DNA of 7,727 bases from positions 1-7,727 of the forward strand of contig CALAVD010000525.1 in assembly GCA_937892085.1 (NCBI GenBank), given 5' to 3'. Origin of the DNA: an uncultured Prevotellaceae bacterium (GTDB taxonomy: Bacteria > Bacteroidota > Bacteroidia > Bacteroidales > Muribaculaceae). The notes beneath the pieces were generated by a model that searched no databases, had not been told where the DNA came from, and worked only from the letters and a program-made list of their open reading frames with translations. A program made the translations under genes and the position numbers. Of the stretch, positions 6,362-7,727 are shown piece after piece (within the stretch, counting starts at the first letter, position 1; each line of letters opens with the position of its first letter).

Positions 6362-7648
6362 TCAGCCTGCGAGTTCGAGGTATATTCGTCGTTTGGTGTA
6401 AAGTGTCAACACGTTTCTTCTTCCCGAGCGTGTCCACTTGGCCGGCACTGCGACGAATTTGCGTATGAACCTCTTGAGCCTCGCCCTGCGGTCAAGTCCC
6501 TTGACGCGTCCGGCGAGTATGTCGAGCAGGTAGAGGTAGAAGTTCTTGAGCATGGCTGTGGCGATGAGGAAGACTGTGTTCTCACTCAGGAACGAGAACG
6601 GCAGGCGCGCCCATCCGAAGTCGTTGTTCTGGCAGTCGAAGTTGCGTTCCGAGGCGCCGCGCTTGTTGTAGTAGATGATGATGTCGCGCTCTCGGTTTTC
6701 CCAATCGTTGGTGACGATGCAGCGGTACACGTACCTCGGGCCGAAAAGCCCGTCCTGCCGGTCATCTTCGGCCAACGTGCGCTGCACGACGAGCCTGAGA
6801 TTCATCTCGGGGAGCATGGTGTCGAGCTTGAGCGAGGCCACTCCGCATTGCTGAGTGCCTATGGCCACCTCCTCCCACTCGTCGTGCTCCATGAACTCTG
6901 TGCAGCGCGACTGGCAGTTGCTGGCGCGGATGTAGAACCGCTCGCAGTGGGCGGCAACGGTCTTGATGATGTCCTCGGAGAACGAGCCGCAGTCGGCGCG
7001 GAAGTTGCGCACCAGCACCCGGCACTGCCCCTCAAGACGGCTGAAGACGCGCTCCAGCGTGTCGGCCTGGCGGAAGCGGACGTTGGCGTTGCCGTCGCGG
7101 TTCTCCACCCCGACAATCAGGCCGCCCACCGTCGCCACGCCGGGGAAATAGCCGTCGGCCTTCTTGTAGGAGTGCTTGGCGTCCTTCTTGTCGGCGGCGA
7201 TGAACTGGTGGTCGAAGTCCAGGTCCACGCAGTCGCCGGCGTGGAGTTGCCCTGTCACTGACAAACACTTGAGCAGCAGCGAGTTCATCCTCTCGTTGGT
7301 GTTGAAGTCGTAGCTCTTTCCCTTTTCGCTCACGTATGCGACATTCCCGTCGGCGAGCCTGCGCAGGGTGCGCAGCATCACGTCGGAGCTGCACACGCGG
7401 ATGCCGTCGCGCCCGTCCCAGAACGGCTTGATGTCCATCACATCCTCGATGGCATCGCCGCCGCACAGATAGCTGCCGAACAGCGAGGCGAACACGTCGC
7501 CGTGGGAGAACGCCGACTTTGTCGAGCCGCGCTTGCCAAGGTGCCTGTCGATGACCGAGCGGAGGCCGCTGCGGTCAAACTGCCTGAAAATCGAAAAAAG
7601 TCCCCCGAAAGGGTTGATGGTGTCGGATTTTATTTGTACTTTTGCCAT
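6362..7648 (-). CDS. IS1380-family DDE transposase
   Basis: A 428-residue transposase, numbered from the ATG at 7648. It opens MAKVQIKSDTINPFGG, the standard start of Bacteroidetes IS1380 transposases, and has LCGGD at 61-65. Catalytic triad candidates: an acidic residue in DLDFD (142-146), D219 in RADCGSF, and E334 in YYNKRGASERNFD, followed by NNDFGWARLPF (341-351). The C terminus has the basic segment LKRFIRKF. All expected parts are present without stops, so it looks functional. The frame is also open upstream: an ATG at 7708 would add 20 residues, and it stays open to the window edge. I prefer 7648 because a promoter-like site at 7684-7714 would start transcription downstream of 7708, and because family members begin at MAKVQIKS. 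The chosen ATG lies inside a 12-bp arm of an inverted repeat that could sequester it in read-through RNA. The gene points toward the PorZ-like pair. Confidence 0.93.
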   Translation of the reverse strand: MAKVQIKSDTINPFGGLFSIFRQFDRSGLRSVIDRHLGKRGSTKSAFSHGDVFASLFGSYLCGGDAIEDVMDIKPFWDGRDGIRVCSSDVMLRTLRRLADGNVAYVSEKGKSYDFNTNERMNSLLLKCLSVTGQLHAGDCVDLDFDHQFIAADKKDAKHSYKKADGYFPGVATVGGLIVGVENRDGNANVRFRQADTLERVFSRLEGQCRVLVRNFRADCGSFSEDIIKTVAAHCERFYIRASNCQSRCTEFMEHDEWEEVAIGTQQCGVASLKLDTMLPEMNLRLVVQRTLAEDDRQDGLFGPRYVYRCIVTNDWENRERDIIIYYNKRGASERNFDCQNNDFGWARLPFSFLSENTVFLIATAMLKNFYLYLLDILAGRVKGLDRRARLKRFIRKFVAVPAKWTRSGRRNVLTLYTKRRIYLELAG

Positions 7649-7715
7649 GTCGTTCAGAACTTTTGCTTGTTTTTTTTGCAGCACTAAATTAGGTGAAATC
7701 TCTGACATGGCAAAA
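7640..7715 (-). repeat. Perfect 12-bp inverted repeat linking the IS end to the transposase start codon
   Basis: TTTTGCCATGTC (+ strand 7640-7651) and GACATGGCAAAA (7704-7715) are exact reverse complements separated by 52 bases. In the transposase sense, the 3' arm reads GACATGGCAAAA and contains the start codon at 7648. The 5' arm begins next to the IS terminus and overlaps the TTTG promoter box. RNA entering from outside the element could fold and hide the start codon; RNA begun at the internal promoter would lack the 5' arm. The regulatory role is inferred by analogy with IS10 and IS50. Confidence 0.7.
7684..7714 (-). promoter_or_regulatory. Bacteroidetes-type promoter for the transposase
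   Basis: On the minus strand, TTTG (complement of 7711-7714) is followed after 19 bases by TAATTTAG (complement of 7684-7691), one mismatch from TAnnTTTG with canonical spacing. Transcription would start near 7677, leaving a leader of about 29 A-rich bases before the ATG at 7648. The TTTG box sits in the subterminal sequence of the element, so the promoter moves with it. Confidence 0.5.
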
Positions 7716-7727
7716 TCCTGGGGAACT

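Larger units (their letters stand above)
6056..7721 (-). mobile_element. IS1380-family insertion sequence (boundaries inferred)
   Basis: The element contains one transposase gene. The ends are placed by an 8-bp inverted match: CCAGGATT at 6056-6063 and its complement AATCCTGG at 7714-7721. That gives about 1666 bp, close to the 1.6-kb size of known Bacteroides IS1380 elements. Beyond 8 bp the ends diverge. No perfect target duplication is seen: the four bases outside are AGAA on the left and GGAA on the right, and only 6 bases of right flank are in the window. The family call is firm from the transposase; the exact termini are tentative, and the right-hand end could extend one or two bases (CCCC rather than CC on the minus strand). 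Confidence 0.6.

Noticed and set aside
6186..6401. A 71-codon hydrophobic + strand frame that could be a small membrane protein
   Set aside because: It overlaps the transposase 3' end antisense, has no clear ribosome-binding or promoter signal, and its hydrophobicity follows from T-rich DNA.
6848..7261. A 137-codon + strand frame
   Set aside because: Antisense to the central catalytic region of the transposase; a shadow of its GC-rich codons.
7649..7708. The upstream ATG at 7708 as the transposase start
   Set aside because: It would lie between the predicted promoter boxes, before the likely transcription start, and family members begin at the MAKVQIKS methionine.

Overview
This window looks like a chromosomal segment of a Bacteroidota bacterium, most likely order Bacteroidales (a Muribaculaceae- or Prevotellaceae-like gut species is my inference). 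Three things point there. Two genes resemble PorZ, a type IX secretion (T9SS) component confined to Bacteroidota. The IS1380-family transposase is of the 'MAKVQIKS' type familiar from Bacteroidetes. Two promoter-like sites fit the Bacteroidetes pattern TTTG-N19/21-TAnnTTTG rather than the sigma70 one.

Layout. Positions 1-1028 (+ strand) hold the 3' half of thyA (thymidylate synthase) followed by folA (dihydrofolate reductase). ThyA releases dihydrofolate when it makes dTMP and DHFR recycles it to tetrahydrofolate, so the pair is one functional unit. The 94-bp gap between them holds a 67-bp palindrome made of five CTAG motifs spaced exactly 9 bp apart, then a 14-bp tandem repeat that runs into the folA start codon. 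A hairpin at 1053-1086 ends folA and separates it from the convergent minus-strand genes.

Positions 1111-5931 (- strand) hold two large, full-length secreted proteins in tandem (transcribed 5931 to 3604, then 3468 to 1111). Both have a signal peptide, beta-propeller repeats and a C-terminal T9SS sorting-type domain. They are co-linear over their whole length and look like duplicated PorZ-like proteins. The first-transcribed copy has a plausible promoter at 5966-5998. The second has none I can recognise and may share that transcript. The 135-bp gap between them carries 14-bp-period repeats, one of them related to the repeat before folA.

Positions 6056-7721 appear to be an IS1380-family insertion sequence on the minus strand, upstream of the propeller genes and pointing at them. 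One end coincides with a strong hairpin terminator. At the other end, a perfect 12-bp inverted repeat pairs the subterminal sequence with the transposase start codon and brackets the element's own promoter. That is the arrangement expected for silencing read-through transcripts from outside the element.

The most interesting points are the transposase start-codon hairpin, the tandem PorZ-like duplication (one copy with a lipobox-like cysteine), the phased CTAG palindrome, and the 14-bp repeats shared between intergenic regions. Nothing here was tested by database search. Family calls rest on motif and sequence recognition.
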